Assembly: GCA_900553175.1 (NCBI GenBank)
Contig: USCH01000033.1
Location: 1 to 18,854 of the forward strand
Length of the DNA: 18,854 nucleotides
Source: an uncultured Alistipes sp.
GTDB lineage: Bacteria > Bacteroidota > Bacteroidia > Bacteroidales > Rikenellaceae
Reading direction: 5' to 3'
Shown piece by piece: positions 18,703 to 18,854 of this stretch; position 1 is the first letter of the stretch, and the number at the start of each line of letters is the position of its first letter. The notes under the pieces are model-generated. The model was not told the origin of the DNA and made no database searches. It saw nothing but the letters and a program-made list of their open reading frames with translations. Position numbers and translations under genes: made by a program.

Positions 18703-18854
18703 GTGGCTACGGTTTCGGCGGCAACGACCTTCAGGTCGCCGCCGAAGTGAAGAAGTTGCTCAAAAAGTAGGAGGTTCCGGTTTCGGCGGCAACGACCTTC
18801 AGGTCGCCGCCGAAGTGAAGAAGTTGCTCAAAAAGTAGGAGGTTCCGGTTTCGG
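18667..18854 (+). repeat. 68 bp tandem repeat covering the 3' end of tkt, to the window edge
   Basis: GTCGCCGCCGAAGTGAAG starts at 18667, 18735 and 18803, an exact 68-base period. Unit 1 (18667-18734) contains the last 11 sense codons and stop of tkt plus 32 downstream bases. Unit 2 (18735-18802) differs from unit 1 at three positions, all just after the TAG (GTGGCTAC versus GAGGTTCC). Unit 3 is cut at 52 bases by the window end and equals unit 2 as far as it goes. Each added unit repeats the tail VAAEVKKLLKK-stop without a start codon. No unique spacers are present, so it is not a CRISPR array. Confidence 0.95.
18714..18746 (+). terminator. Possible 3' hairpin of tkt carried in each repeat unit
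   Basis: TTCGGCGG (18714-18721) pairs with CCGCCGAA (18739-18746), and inside it CGACC pairs with GGTCG around a TTCA loop, with a 3-base bulge. There is no T-run directly after it, so it is a weak terminator candidate, but it could protect the transcript end. The right arm is made from the duplicated tkt coding tail, so the hairpin exists only because of the tandem duplication. It recurs at 18782-18814. Confidence 0.4.

Noticed and set aside
18207..18770. Open frame overlapping the tkt end and repeat, ending in VAAEVKKLLKK
   Set aside because: Its first part is an out-of-frame tkt shadow; it only acquires the tkt-like ending because the 68 bp repeat puts the copied tail in its frame.
18667..18854. 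CRISPR array
   Set aside because: The repeated unit is a continuous 68 bp tandem copy of coding and downstream sequence, without unique spacers or cas genes.

Overview
The window reads as high-GC Bacteroidales DNA, most like Alistipes or another Rikenellaceae. Several points agree. Three promoters carry the Bacteroidetes -7 box TACCTTTG, two of them with a plausible -33 box and one with an exact TTTG-N19-TACCTTTG. A fourth -7 box lies on the minus strand. Most genes have A-rich leaders without a Shine-Dalgarno sequence. A V-type ATPase block in the order D-I-K, a tig-clpP-clpX cluster and a transketolase of the Bacteroides type also fit. The genus is inferred from memory of such genomes, not from a search.

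Layout. (1) 1-1363: the last codons of an unidentified gene, a stand-alone feoA, then one open frame that starts as the FeoB GTPase domain and continues, in frame and without a stop, as V-type ATPase subunit D. (2) 1360-3690: V-ATPase subunits I and K, closed by a strong bidirectional terminator at 3711-3746. (3) 3785-12815, minus strand, read right to left: a lipoprotein glutaminyl-peptide cyclotransferase, metH, metF, a hairpin-rich 215 bp gap, an M20 amidohydrolase and rnr (RNase R). (4) 13029-16413, plus strand: tig, clpP and clpX, the nascent-chain chaperone and the two-part ClpXP protease. (5) 16669-18702: transketolase. The window ends inside a 68 bp tandem repeat that copies the last codons of this gene.

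How the genes fit together. metH and metF overlap by 4 bp and encode successive steps of methionine synthesis: MetF makes 5-methyl-tetrahydrofolate and MetH uses it to methylate homocysteine. The M20 hydrolase and RNase R genes are also overlapped and probably coupled. Subunits I and K are membrane (Vo) parts of a V-type ATPase; the K subunit keeps the residues that bind sodium in the Enterococcus enzyme. The catalytic subunits A and B, and subunit E, would be expected upstream of D, but iron-transport sequence is there instead.

The strongest anomaly is the FeoB/subunit D join near 791-817. The left side has a separate FeoA and clear GGAGG ribosome binding sites, both unlike Bacteroidales. 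The join sits where both protein families have a similar short peptide (ELGKQL-like). A chimeric assembly is the simplest explanation; a genuine recombination or transfer at a micro-homology is the alternative. I did not find a clear new defence, mobile or biosynthetic system. No tRNA, rRNA, CRISPR array or insertion sequence was recognised, and no stretch over 300 bases lacks a gene. The longest gaps are 16414-16668, 7216-7430 and 12816-13028, each described below.
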